Shown: piece after piece, positions 8,465 to 16,512 of the stretch | Numbering within the stretch: the first letter of the stretch is position 1 | Layout: each line of letters opens with the position of its first letter | Source: Rhodobacteraceae bacterium WD3A24 | GTDB taxonomy: Bacteria > Pseudomonadota > Alphaproteobacteria > Rhodobacterales > Rhodobacteraceae | Direction of reading: 5' to 3' | Length of the DNA: 49,571 nt | Assembly (NCBI GenBank): GCA_002967695.1 | Contig: PUHN01000024.1 | Span: 1-49,571, forward strand | Notes under the pieces: model-generated | Told to the model about the DNA's origin: nothing | Seen by the model: only the letters and a program-made list of their open reading frames with translations | The model's database searches: none | Translations under genes and position numbers: made by a program

Positions 8465-10087
8465 TCATGGCGCGGCCGCCCCGTCGCGCACCAGCTTCCA
8501 CGTTATCGCGTCGAGCAGGGCCTGAAAGCTCGCATCCACGATGTTGGGCGACACGCCCACGGTGGACCAGCGCCGGCCCTGCCCGTCTTCGCTGTCGATG
8601 ATGACGCGGGTGACGGCCTCGGTCCCGCCCTGCGTGATGCGCACCTTGAAATCGACCAGCTTCATGTCGTCGATCATCGCCTGGTAGGGGCCCAGATCCT
8701 TGGCCAGCGCCCGCGACAGCGCGTTGACCGGGCCGCGGTCGCTTCCCGCCGGGTCGAGGCTTTCCGACACCGACAGCCGCTTTTCGCCCCCGATATCGAC
8801 GACGACCACCGCCTCCGACAGGCTGACGGGTTCGCCGCGGTCGTTGCGGCGGCGCTCCACCGTCACGCGATAGCGCTTGACGCTGAAGAAATCGGGCACC
8901 AGCCCCAGCGCCCGGCGGGCGAGCACCTCGAAACTCGCCTGCGCGCCGTCATAGGCATAGCCCTCATCCTCGCGCGTCTTGATCGCGTCCAGAATATCGG
9001 CCAGCCGCGGATCGCCCGGCGCGACCTCGATTCCCGCCTCGGCCAGCCGCATCCGCAGGTTCGACTGCCCCGCCTGGTTCGACATCGGCACGACGCGGGC
9101 GTTGCCGACCGCCGCGGGGTCGATATGCTCGTAGGTCGTGGGATCCTTGAGGATGGCGCTGGCGTGCAGCCCGGCCTTGTGGGCGAAGGCCGAGGCGCCG
9201 ACATAGGGCGCGCTGCGTTGCGGCACCCGGTTGAGGATGTCGTCGAGGCGGCGCGAGACGCGCGTCAGGCTTGCCAGCGCCTCGGTGGTTATGCCGGTCT
9301 CGTAACGGCTGGCATAGGGTTCCTTGAGCAGCAGCGTGGGGATCAGCGTGGTCAGGTTCGCGTTGCCGCAGCGCTCGCCCAGCCCGTTCAGGGTGCCCTG
9401 CACCTGCCGCGCGCCCGCGTCGATCGCCGCCAGCGACCCGCCGATCGCGTTGCCGGTGTCGTCATGGGTGTGAATGCCCAGCCGCGCGCCGGGAATTCCG
9501 GCGGCGATCACCTCGGCGGTGATGCGTCCGACCTCGGCGGGCAGCGTGCCGCCATTGGTGTCGCACAGAACGACCCAGCGCGCGCCGGCGTCACGGGCCG
9601 CGCGCAGGCATTGCAGGGCATAGTCCGGGTTGGCCTTGTAGCCGTCGAAGAAATGCTCGGCGTCGAAGATCGCCTCGCGCCCCTGTTCGACCATGTGCGC
9701 GACCGAGGCCGCGATGTTCTCGACGTTCTCGTCAAGGGTGATGCCCAGCGCCGTCTCGACGTGGAAGTCGTGCGTCTTGCCCACGAGGCAGACCGCCGGC
9801 GTGCCCGCGTTCATCACGGCGGCCAGCACGTCGTCATTGGCGGCCGAGCGGCCCGCGCGCTTGGTCATGCCGAAGGCGGCGAAGGTCGCGCGCGTCTCGG
9901 GGCGGGCGGCGAAGAACTCGCTGTCGGTGGGGTTGGCGCCGGGCCAGCCGCCCTCGATGTGATCGACGCCCAGCGTGTCGAGCATCTGCGCGATCTCGCG
10001 CTTTTCGGGGGTGGAGAACTGGACGCCCTGGCTCTGCTGGCCGTCGCGCAGGGTGGTGTCGTAAATATAGAGACGCTCGCGGGTCAT
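8465..10087 (-). CDS. cimA: (R)-citramalate synthase
   Basis: 540 residues from the ATG at 10087; the frame stays open to 10324, but MTRERLYIYDTTLRDGQQSQ is the canonical family N-terminus. The catalytic TIM-barrel (HMGL-like) shows DTTLRDGQ, EGGWPGANPTD, CDTNGGTLP and HTHDDTGNA (the HxH metal site). After a linker, the C-terminal LeuA-type regulatory dimer domain (about 410-535) includes DFKVRI. The enzyme condenses acetyl-CoA and pyruvate to citramalate, the threonine-independent entry to isoleucine. Length and the FSTPEKREIAQML block place it in the CimA (TIGR00977) rather than LeuA subgroup. Downstream on the same strand is the NDUFAF6-like gene. Confidence 0.92.
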   Translation of the reverse strand: MTRERLYIYDTTLRDGQQSQGVQFSTPEKREIAQMLDTLGVDHIEGGWPGANPTDSEFFAARPETRATFAAFGMTKRAGRSAANDDVLAAVMNAGTPAVCLVGKTHDFHVETALGITLDENVENIAASVAHMVEQGREAIFDAEHFFDGYKANPDYALQCLRAARDAGARWVVLCDTNGGTLPAEVGRITAEVIAAGIPGARLGIHTHDDTGNAIGGSLAAIDAGARQVQGTLNGLGERCGNANLTTLIPTLLLKEPYASRYETGITTEALASLTRVSRRLDDILNRVPQRSAPYVGASAFAHKAGLHASAILKDPTTYEHIDPAAVGNARVVPMSNQAGQSNLRMRLAEAGIEVAPGDPRLADILDAIKTREDEGYAYDGAQASFEVLARRALGLVPDFFSVKRYRVTVERRRNDRGEPVSLSEAVVVVDIGGEKRLSVSESLDPAGSDRGPVNALSRALAKDLGPYQAMIDDMKLVDFKVRITQGGTEAVTRVIIDSEDGQGRRWSTVGVSPNIVDASFQALLDAITWKLVRDGAAAP

Positions 10088-10098
10088 GGCGTGCTCCC

Positions 10099-10120
10099 GC
10101 CCCGGCCCCCGAGCCGGGGC
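10099..10120. repeat. Short inverted repeat upstream of cimA
   Basis: Arms GCCCCGG (10099-10105) and CCGGGGC (10114-10120) with an 8-nt loop, located 12 bp upstream of the cimA start codon, in the position of an mRNA leader hairpin. Confidence 0.4.
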
Positions 10121-10140
10121 CTCGCTGGAAATGCGCGGAG

Positions 10141-10161
10141 GTCCCGGATCAAGTCCGGGAC
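10141..10161. repeat. Palindromic intergenic repeat
   Basis: Perfect 8-bp arms GTCCCGGA (10141-10148) and TCCGGGAC (10154-10161) around TCAAG. Dispersed palindromes of this form are common between genes in high-GC alphaproteobacteria; only one copy is in this window, so its repetitive nature is inferred from general knowledge. Confidence 0.5.
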
Positions 10162-10400
10162 GCGACGGTGCGGGAACCCGCATTCGGCCCTTGCGGCGCG
10201 CGCATCCTTGCCCTGCCCGGCTGCGTCCTGTCCCCCGCAACCGTGGCTGCAGGTGATACCGCGGCGGCCACCCCAACGCCCGGGGCGCGCAGCGGCCCGG
10301 GCAGCGCCCGTCCCGCCCCCCCACGGGGCGGGCGCTTCACGCCCACCCCGCGCGGGCCGGGTGCTGCCCCGTAGCGGTAAAACGTCGTGCATGTTCGCCC

Positions 10401-11903
10401 TCACCGCAGTGACCCTATCTTTTCCGGATCAATATGCGTGCTCTCAAGTTGTGCCATTCCTTGGCTAACGCCATTGGCGGACTTTGTCGCGCGCAGCTCG
10501 ATTCCAAGTTCACCAGCTTCGCTTCTCAGCCGGTCAGCCTGCGCCCAATCACGAGCGCGCCTGTGGGCCATCCATCGACGCACGAGACCCAAGCATGAGT
10601 CGCGAAGCTCGTCGGAGATTTCACCCCATCCCATTACCGAGACTGTAGGCTGAAAGTTGTGCCCGTCTTTGCTAACGGGGTCATCATCTTCAGTGGCAAC
10701 GTATCGTTTCGCCCAATCGCGGTCGGAGATCGCTTTAAGGTCAAAGCCAAGCAGTCTCGCGGAGGCGTTCAGAGAAGTTCGCTTCCCCGTCTTGAAAAGC
10801 TCATTGAGACGAGCGATTGCTGCCGGCGTGTTCAAGTCGTCGGAGAGCGCCTCCAGCACCTCCGGATCAACGTCTCCGTCCGGTCCAGCTTCGCCAAAAT
10901 CGGCCCATCGCTGGAGCGTCGCTTTCGCCTCCTGCGCCCTCTTCTCCGTCCAGTCCATCGGCTTGCGGTAATGGGTGCCGAGCATCACGAAGCGGATCAC
11001 CTCGCCGGGGATGCCCTGATCGAGCAGATCGCGCACGGTGAAGAAGTTGCCCAGCGACTTCGACATCTTCCTGCCCTCGACCTGCACCATCTCGTTGTGC
11101 AGCCAGAACCGGGCGAAGTCGCCCTCGGGATGGGCGCAGCAGCTCTGGGCGACCTCGTTCTCGTGGTGGGGAAACTGCAGGTCTATGCCGCCGCCATGGA
11201 TGTCGAAGGTCGCACCCAGCAGTTCGTGGGACATCGCCGAACACTCGATATGCCAGCCGGGCCGGCCGAAGCCCCAGGGGCTGTCCCAGCCCGGCTCGTC
11301 GGCCGCCGAGGGTTTCCACAGCACGAAGTCCATCGGGTCGCGCTTGTAGGGCGCCACCTCGACCCGGGCGCCGGCGATCATGTCGTCGACCGACCGGCCC
11401 GAGAGCCTGCCGTAGTCGGGAAAGCTGCGCACGTCGAACAGGACATGCCCCTCGGCCTCGTAGGCGCAGCCGCGCGCCACCAGCTCCGAGATCATCGCGA
11501 TCATCTGCGGGATGTATTCGGTCGCGCGCGGCTCGCGGTCGGGCCGCAATGCGCCCAGCGCGTCCATGTCCTCGTGATACCAGCGGACGGTCTCGTCGGT
11601 AAGCTCGCGGATGATCTCGACCATCGCGCGCGTGTCGCCGTCGGCCTGAAGTTCGCGGGCGCGCGCGTTGATCTTGTCGTCCACGTCGGTGAAGTTGCGC
11701 ACATAGGTGACGTGGCTCTCGCCGTAGACATGGCGTAACAGACGATACAGCACGTCGAAGACGACGACGGGCCGCGCATTGCCCAGATGCGCGCGGTCAT
11801 AGACCGTGGGGCCGCACACATACATGCGCACGTCGCCCGGGTCGAGCGGGGCGAAGCGCTCGTCGCGCCGCGTGCGCGTGTTGTGAAGCGTGAGTTCAAC
11901 CAT
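10401..11903 (-). CDS. cysS: Cysteinyl-tRNA synthetase
   Basis: 500 residues. The class I catalytic core is intact: [10 protein letters not shown] with a zinc-ligand Cys at about 30, HLGNARP (HIGH), [37 protein letters not shown] and [11 protein letters not shown] (KMSKS). The enzyme charges tRNA-Cys in the cytoplasm. The C-terminal 130 or so residues (bases about 10401-10900) are atypical: GC falls sharply compared with the 5' part, codon use becomes mixed, and the tail ([20 protein letters not shown] to SLR) does not look like the usual short ending with a GPQGT-type motif. The gene still reads through without a stop. A recombinational replacement of the 3' end is a likely explanation; see findings. 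Confidence 0.93.
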   Translation of the reverse strand: MVELTLHNTRTRRDERFAPLDPGDVRMYVCGPTVYDRAHLGNARPVVVFDVLYRLLRHVYGESHVTYVRNFTDVDDKINARARELQADGDTRAMVEIIRELTDETVRWYHEDMDALGALRPDREPRATEYIPQMIAMISELVARGCAYEAEGHVLFDVRSFPDYGRLSGRSVDDMIAGARVEVAPYKRDPMDFVLWKPSAADEPGWDSPWGFGRPGWHIECSAMSHELLGATFDIHGGGIDLQFPHHENEVAQSCCAHPEGDFARFWLHNEMVQVEGRKMSKSLGNFFTVRDLLDQGIPGEVIRFVMLGTHYRKPMDWTEKRAQEAKATLQRWADFGEAGPDGDVDPEVLEALSDDLNTPAAIARLNELFKTGKRTSLNASARLLGFDLKAISDRDWAKRYVATEDDDPVSKDGHNFQPTVSVMGWGEISDELRDSCLGLVRRWMAHRRARDWAQADRLRSEAGELGIELRATKSANGVSQGMAQLESTHIDPEKIGSLR

Positions 11904-12116
11904 CGGGCCCCCATGCGCCGTTCCGGCGGCGGGTCCGTCATGTTGCCTCTGGAGGAAACCGATGCGCGACCCGCCTGACCGATGTCAGCGGGTAATGCAG
12001 ATGCAGATGATGACAGTCGCTGCGTCGGTTTTCATGAGGCGAGGCATAGACCTTCGCCGCCCGCCTGCCAAGACCGGAATCGCGCGCCGAGCCGCCAGCC
12101 CCCGGTGAGGACCGCA

Positions 12117-12359
12117 ATGTCCGCGCGCCCGAGTCCCCGCGCGGCGTGCGCAGATCGATCGGATGCTCGACGCCTTCGATTACGTTGTGAACGGCGACTC
12201 AAGGCCGAGGGCGAGGCGATGGACGCCAAGGAACGCGCAGAAGGCAAGAGCGCCACAGAAGCCGCACAGGCCGCACAGGAGCACGTCGAACGGCTCATGC
12301 TGGTGATGCAGCGCGAACGGGCTGCCCTCGAAGCCGAGGCGGTGCAGGGGCGGCACTGA
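12117..12359 (+). CDS. Small hypothetical helical protein
   Basis: 80 codons from the ATG at 12117 to TGA. The C-terminal half (MDAKERAEGKSATEAAQAAQ onward) is Ala/Glu-rich and strongly helical. The N-terminal half is Arg/Ala-rich and unconvincing; another frame over the same bases reads RAQIDRMLDAFDYVVNGD, which looks more protein-like, so the gene may be frameshifted, or may start at the internal ATG at 12219. No family is recognised. It lies in the low-GC islet between cysS and tRNA-Asn. Confidence 0.3.
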   Translation: MSARPSPRAACADRSDARRLRLRCERRLKAEGEAMDAKERAEGKSATEAAQAAQEHVERLMLVMQRERAALEAEAVQGRH

Positions 12360-12463
12360 TCGCAACCGGCGTGCGGTGTTTCCTTCCTAATCGCAGCCGA
12401 CAACGAGGATAGGAAGCCGACAAGCGGCCGCGGGTCGGCCTCGGGATTAAAGGAGACCATAAG

Positions 12464-12640
12464 ATGCAGAACAAGACTCTCAGCGGGAGTGGGGGCGGTA
12501 AGTGCCTTGTTTCTAAGCGCCTTTACAGCTGTGATCCAGCGCGATGCCTCACTGTTCAGGACTGCCATCAGTTGGTGACGGTTCGCTTGCAATCTTCTGG
12601 AGCAATACGCCCAGCTTGCCAGCGCTCTCCTTCGGCATGA
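12464..12640 (+). CDS. Tiny Cys-rich ORF with a good ribosome-binding site
   Basis: 58 codons beginning MQNKTLSGSGGGKCLVSKR. AGGAGA (12451-12456) lies 7 nt before the ATG. The encoded peptide contains several Cys residues but no recognised motif, and its last 92 bases overlap the minus-strand gene 12549-12923 antisense. Reported because of the ribosome-binding site; it may not be real. Confidence 0.2.
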   Translation: MQNKTLSGSGGGKCLVSKRLYSCDPARCLTVQDCHQLVTVRLQSSGAIRPACQRSPSA

Positions 12641-12923
12641 GGTAGTGCAGCCAGCCGAAACGAATGTCACGCAAGTGCAGAAGTGCATGTCCTTCCATGC
12701 GTTCCGGTTCTGCGTACCATTGTGGATCGGGCAAAGTATTCTCCGTTCTCTTGCCCAACCCCAACTCTCTCGAAGGCTCGGGCTCGATTTGAGCTCGAAG
12801 GCTTCCGATGCCATGAACAAGGCGTTTGGCCGTGTACGCATCCAGCAGAATCTCCCCGTCGCCGATTTGCTCGCACCGCAAACGAATCTTTCCCTCCACA
12901 ATTTCGAGCTGAACGTCGCTCAT
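12549..12923 (-). CDS. Hypothetical protein in low-GC islet
   Basis: 124 residues from the ATG at 12923, supported by GGGGAG 8 nt upstream; the frame continues to 13019 but those starts lack such a site. The N-terminal half (MSDVQLEIVEGKIRLRCEQ) reads as a small beta-rich fold. It includes WYAEPERMEGHALLHLRDIR and FGWLHYLMPKESAGKLGVLL. No family is recognised. GC is visibly below that of flanking core genes, and it sits just downstream of the 3' end of tRNA-Asn, so it may be acquired DNA. Confidence 0.55.
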   Translation of the reverse strand: MSDVQLEIVEGKIRLRCEQIGDGEILLDAYTAKRLVHGIGSLRAQIEPEPSRELGLGKRTENTLPDPQWYAEPERMEGHALLHLRDIRFGWLHYLMPKESAGKLGVLLQKIASEPSPTDGSPEQ

Positions 12924-13078
12924 GACCGATTCTCCCCTTTTTGCGACGTGAAGCGTCGCAGAAAGTTGGGCCATGTGACCACCTGTTCGGCTCCGGTGAC
13001 CAATTTGGTGACCAGGCAAACCAGAAGAGAGGCAAGCCTCAACGGCCTTCGCGCAAGTTCTTGATTTTTAGAGTTTTC

Positions 13079-13153
13079 TGGCTCCGGCGGCAGGATTCGA
13101 ACCTGCGACCAATTGATTAACAGTCAACTGCTCTACCGCTGAGCTACGCCGGA
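13079..13153 (-). tRNA. tRNA-Asn (anticodon GTT)
   Basis: 75 nt including an encoded CCA (complement of 13079-13081). The acceptor stem pairs TCCGGCG (5' end at 13153) with CGCCGGA; the D-arm contains GTAGCTCAGCGGTAGAGCA; the anticodon stem-loop TTGACTGTTAATCAA presents GTT; the T-arm is CGCAGGTTCGAATCCTGC. Discriminator base is G. A TATACG hexamer just upstream of the 5' end (13160-13170) may be the -10 box. Confidence 0.97.
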
Positions 13154-13204
13154 TCACGCGGCGCGTATAGCAAGCCGCTCGGGGGGCGTCCAGAGCGTTG
13201 GCCG

Positions 13205-13229
13205 AAAAAAGACGCCATCATGCGCGGCG
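13205..13229 (-). terminator. Candidate terminator of the MBL-fold gene
   Basis: On the minus strand a short stem (CGCC / GGCG) overlapping the stop codon is followed by TCTTTTTT (complement of 13205-13212). The stem is only 4 bp with a 9-nt loop, so it is weak. Confidence 0.35.
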
Positions 13230-14126
13230 GAACCGCGTGCCGGGCTGCAGCGGGCGGTCGGGCGCGGCCTGGCCGTGCTGCCAGAGGTCGATCAGATGGG
13301 CCAGCACGTTGCGCGCCGCCGCCGCGTGAAGCTCGGGCGGGGTGTCGGTGTAGACGCGCGCGGCGATCTCCTCGACCGTCGCGGGGGTGGCGTCCAGGGC
13401 GGCGCGGATCGCGCGTGCGCGCTCGTGGCGGTGGCGCGTCAGTTCGGCGAGGCGCGCGGGCGGGTCGTTCACAGGGGCGCCGTGGCCGGGGTAGAGGCGC
13501 GCCGGCGCGATCGCGGCGAGATGGTCGAGCCCGCGCATGTATGCGGCGAGATCGCCGTCGGGTGGCGAGATCAGGGTGCTCGCCCAGCCCATGACATGAT
13601 CGCCGCTGAACACCCGGTCGCCCCATTGCAGGCAGATATGGTTGCCGAAATGCCCCGGCGTCCAGTGGACCGTCAGCCGCCAGCCGGCGCCCTCGATCGT
13701 CGCATCCTGGTCAAGCCGTATGTCGGGTGCGAAGTCGGAATCGATGCCCTCGCCGCCCCTGCCGAGCCCCTCCGCGGCGAGCTGCGCCATCAGCGGGCTG
13801 CGCCCGGCCCCGGCGTCGCCGAAGGCCAGCACGGGCGCGCCGGTGCGCCGCGAGAGGGGACGGGCGGCCGGCGAGTGGTCGCGGTGGGCGTGGGTGACGA
13901 TGATGTGGCTGACGCTCTCGCCGGGGGTGAGCGCGGCGAGCAGGGCGTCGAGATGGTCGGGCCGGTCGGGGCCCGGGTCGATCACCGCGACGCGGCCCTG
14001 CCCGAGGATATAGCTGTTGGTGCCCGCCCCGGTCATTGGAGAGGGGTTGGGTGCGAGGACGCGGCGCAGTCCCGGCTCGGGGTGGCGGACCGCGCCGGCG
14101 GGCGGGGGAAAGTCGTCGGTTTCCAT
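13218..14126 (-). CDS. MBL-fold hydrolase, LACTB2-like
   Basis: 302 residues from the ATG at 14126 (METDDFPPPAG). The zinc-binding signature THAHRDHS (HxHxDH) is followed by further ligands in HWTPGHFGNH and FSGDHVMGW, and HGAP. The C-terminal 60 residues (RHRHERARAIRAALDATPAT onward) match the small winged-helix tail of the LACTB2/GloB-like group. Members are described as ribonucleases or hydrolases; the substrate cannot be told here. The frame stays open far upstream (to 15941) antisense to other genes, which is a GC-rich shadow. It is divergently transcribed from the kinase at 14190. Confidence 0.85.
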   Translation of the reverse strand: METDDFPPPAGAVRHPEPGLRRVLAPNPSPMTGAGTNSYILGQGRVAVIDPGPDRPDHLDALLAALTPGESVSHIIVTHAHRDHSPAARPLSRRTGAPVLAFGDAGAGRSPLMAQLAAEGLGRGGEGIDSDFAPDIRLDQDATIEGAGWRLTVHWTPGHFGNHICLQWGDRVFSGDHVMGWASTLISPPDGDLAAYMRGLDHLAAIAPARLYPGHGAPVNDPPARLAELTRHRHERARAIRAALDATPATVEEIAARVYTDTPPELHAAAARNVLAHLIDLWQHGQAAPDRPLQPGTRFRRA

Positions 14127-14189
14127 GCGGCTCCTGCTGTGGCGCAAATCCGGGTGGCCCGGGCGTCCGGCTGATGTAGGCTGGCGCTC

Positions 14190-15518
14190 ATGAGACGCCT
14201 TCGCCTGCGAAACTTCATGCCGATCAGCCTTTATGGCCGCGCGGCCCTCATTCTGATCCTGCCGGTCGTCACGTTGCTCGTCGTCGTCTCGGTGGGATTC
14301 GTCCAGCGCTATTTCGAGGACGTCACGCAACAGCTCACCGGCGGGCTGCGACTCGAGATACGCCATCTCGCCGCGCAGGTGAACAGTGCGCCCGATCCGG
14401 CCGCCGCGCGCGCGGCAGCCCGCGGGGTGGCCGGGCCGCTCGAACTGCAGGCCACCCTCGCCGCCGCGCCGCCCGAGGACGGCCTTGAGGACCGGCGCGC
14501 CTTTTACGACTTCTCCGGCCGGGTCATCATCTCGATGCTGCGCGAGGCCCTGCCTGGGCTGCGCGCCGTCGATCTGGTCACGCATGACCGGCGGGTGGTC
14601 GCCTATCTCGACACGGATCACGGGCTGCTTCGGGTCGAGGCGCCGCGCACGCGCGCCTCGGCGCGCAACCCGCATCAGCTTCTCGTGCTGATGATCTCGG
14701 TCGGGCTCGTCATGATCCTCGTGGCCTATGTCTTTCTGCGCAACCAGCTGCGCCCGATCAAGAAACTCGCCGAGGCCGCCGAGGCCTTCGGCAAGGGGCG
14801 CCCGAAATCCTACCGGCCCCGCGGCGCGCGCGAGGTGCGCGCGGCCGGCCGGGCCTTTCTGGACATGCGCGCGCGGATCGAACGCCAGATCGAGCAGCGC
14901 ACGCTCCTGCTCTCCGGGGTCAGCCACGACCTGCGCACGCCGCTCACACGACTCAAGCTGGGCCTGTCGATGCTCGAGCCGTCGGCCGACACCGCGGCGC
15001 TCAAGCGCGACGTGGCGGATATGGAGGGTCTCATCGACGCCTTTCTCAATTTCGTGCGCGAGGATATGCGCGACGAGGCCGAGCCCACCGACGCCGCGGC
15101 GATGATGCGCCGCCTCGTCGAGCGGGCGCGCCAGGACGGCACGGATGTCACCCTCGCCGAGGCGCAGACCGGCCCGCCGGCGATGCTGCGCGCGGGGCTT
15201 CTGGCCCGCGGTGTGGATAATCTGCTCAGCAACGCCGGCCGCTATGCCGGCCGCGCCGAACTGCGGCTGGAGCAGACGGCGGAGCAACTCGTCGTGACGG
15301 TCGAGGATGACGGCCCCGGCATCCCGCCCGACCGGCGCGAGGCGGCGCTCAGGCCCTTCGTCCGGCTCGACGCCGCCCGCAACCAGGACACCGGATCGGG
15401 CATGGGCCTTGGCCTGACGATCGCGGCAGATGCGGCGCGCAGTCACGGCGGCCGGCTGGAACTGGGCGAGAGCGCGCGTCTTGGCGGGCTGCGGGTGGAC
15501 ATCGTGATCCCGCTCTGA
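14190..15518 (+). CDS. EnvZ/OmpB-like sensor histidine kinase
   Basis: 442 residues. TM1 (about 16-38, ALILILPVVTLLVVVSVGFV), a periplasmic domain of about 125 residues, TM2 (about 165-187, LLVLMISVGLVMILVAYVF), a HAMP linker (QLRPIKKLAEAAEAFGKG), the HisKA box SGVSHDLRTPLTRLKLGLSM with the phosphorylated His, then HATPase_c with N (DNLLSNAGRYA), G1 (DDGPGIP) and G2 (GSGMGLGLTIA) boxes. It is an inner-membrane kinase of the EnvZ type. No response regulator gene is adjacent; both neighbours are MBL-fold hydrolases, so it is an orphan in this window. Confidence 0.9.
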   Translation: MRRLRLRNFMPISLYGRAALILILPVVTLLVVVSVGFVQRYFEDVTQQLTGGLRLEIRHLAAQVNSAPDPAAARAAARGVAGPLELQATLAAAPPEDGLEDRRAFYDFSGRVIISMLREALPGLRAVDLVTHDRRVVAYLDTDHGLLRVEAPRTRASARNPHQLLVLMISVGLVMILVAYVFLRNQLRPIKKLAEAAEAFGKGRPKSYRPRGAREVRAAGRAFLDMRARIERQIEQRTLLLSGVSHDLRTPLTRLKLGLSMLEPSADTAALKRDVADMEGLIDAFLNFVREDMRDEAEPTDAAAMMRRLVERARQDGTDVTLAEAQTGPPAMLRAGLLARGVDNLLSNAGRYAGRAELRLEQTAEQLVVTVEDDGPGIPPDRREAALRPFVRLDAARNQDTGSGMGLGLTIAADAARSHGGRLELGESARLGGLRVDIVIPL

Positions 15519-15636
15519 CGCCGCGCGGGGCGGTTGCGCGCGGGGCGGTTTCGCTGTTTTACTCGCCGCGCCGTTGCAGGGGCGGGCTGTCGCCCCCATC
15601 GGAGCCCGGAGACGGACACCCAATTGCGAGGACGGA

Positions 15637-16473
15637 ATGGCCCTGACCGCGACGCGCCACATCGGCGACATCGAGGTGACGCTGCTGGCCGACGGCAGCA
15701 CCGATTTCGAAGCCGCCCTGTTTCCCGGCACGGCATCCAAGCGGATCGAGGCTCTTCTGGCCGAGGCCGGCGAGACGGCCATACGCAGCAGCTTCAACGC
15801 GCTGCTCATCCGCACCGGCGATCTGACCGTGCTCATTGATGCGGGGCCGCGCGATCTGTTCGGCCCGGCCTGCGGCCGGCTGCCCGAGGCGCTTGGCGAG
15901 GCCGGCGTCGCGCCGGAGGCGGTCGACCGGATTTTTCTCACCCACCTTCACCCCGACCACGCCGTCGGAACGGTCGCGGCGGACGGATCTTCGGCGTTTC
16001 CCAATGCCGAGCTGGTAATCACCGAGGGTGAGCGCGCCTTCTGGCAGGACGCCGATTACTTCTCGGGCAGCGATCAGACGATGCGCGCCTGGCAGGCCTT
16101 CGCGAAATCGGTGCTCGCGGCCTATGGCGACCGTTTGAGCGTGATCGAGGGCGAGGCCGACGTCGCGCCGGGCGTCACGGCGCTGCCGCTGCCCGGCCAT
16201 ACGCCCGGCCATGCCGGGGTGCGTGTCAGTTCCGGGGATGCGGAGCTGATCCATTCGGGCGATATCGTCCACGCGCCGGCGCTGCAATTTTCCGACCCCG
16301 ACATCGGCATCGCCTTCGACGTGGATGCCGAGGCGGCGCGGCGCGCCCGCCGGCGCCTGCTCGACCAGCTTGCCGCGGACGGGCCGCTGATCACCGGCGG
16401 GCATCTGCTGTTTCCCGGCTTCGGGCGGGTCCGCCGCGCGGGGTCGGGGTATGCGCTATCGGGGGAGGCCTGA
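15637..16473 (+). CDS. MBL-fold metallohydrolase (quorum-quenching-lactonase-like)
   Basis: 278 residues from the ATG at 15637, preceded by GAGGACGGA; the upstream frame to 15574 lacks a better start. Zinc ligands are visible in FLTHLHPDHAVG (HxHxDH), PLPGHTPGHAG and HSGDIVH, and the C-terminal GGHLLFPGFG. The architecture is that of the N-acyl-homoserine-lactonase / AidB-like branch of the superfamily, but branch assignment is by eye and substrate unknown. No signal peptide. A tight gap leads to the rRNA methyltransferase gene. Confidence 0.82.
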   Translation: MALTATRHIGDIEVTLLADGSTDFEAALFPGTASKRIEALLAEAGETAIRSSFNALLIRTGDLTVLIDAGPRDLFGPACGRLPEALGEAGVAPEAVDRIFLTHLHPDHAVGTVAADGSSAFPNAELVITEGERAFWQDADYFSGSDQTMRAWQAFAKSVLAAYGDRLSVIEGEADVAPGVTALPLPGHTPGHAGVRVSSGDAELIHSGDIVHAPALQFSDPDIGIAFDVDAEAARRARRRLLDQLAADGPLITGGHLLFPGFGRVRRAGSGYALSGEA

Positions 16474-16512
16474 GATCGCGATGATGCAACGCGCCTTCGA
16501 GGCGGCGCGCGA

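Larger units (their letters stand above)
10088..10400. other. Intergenic region between cimA and cysS
   Basis: A 313-bp stretch without a convincing gene. It holds two palindromic elements near the cimA side (annotated separately), then a very GC-rich run with homopolymeric C near 10320, and changes abruptly to lower GC from about 10380 towards the 3' end of cysS. Both flanking genes are on the minus strand, so the cimA promoter must lie here; no convincing -35/-10 pair could be fixed by eye. Confidence 0.5.

Noticed and set aside
8426-10468. A 680-codon plus-strand open frame opposite cimA
   Set aside because: It is antisense to cimA and its translation is low-complexity His/Arg/Gly/Ala-rich.
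13079-13110. Integration site (att duplication) at the tRNA-Asn 3' end
   Set aside because: No second copy of the tRNA 3' sequence and no integrase could be seen in the window.
13218-15941. A 907-codon minus-strand open frame covering the kinase and MBL genes
   Set aside because: Only its first 909 bases (to 14126) encode a recognisable protein; the rest is antisense to the intact EnvZ-like kinase gene and has the Arg/Ala/Gly-rich composition of GC-rich shadow frames.
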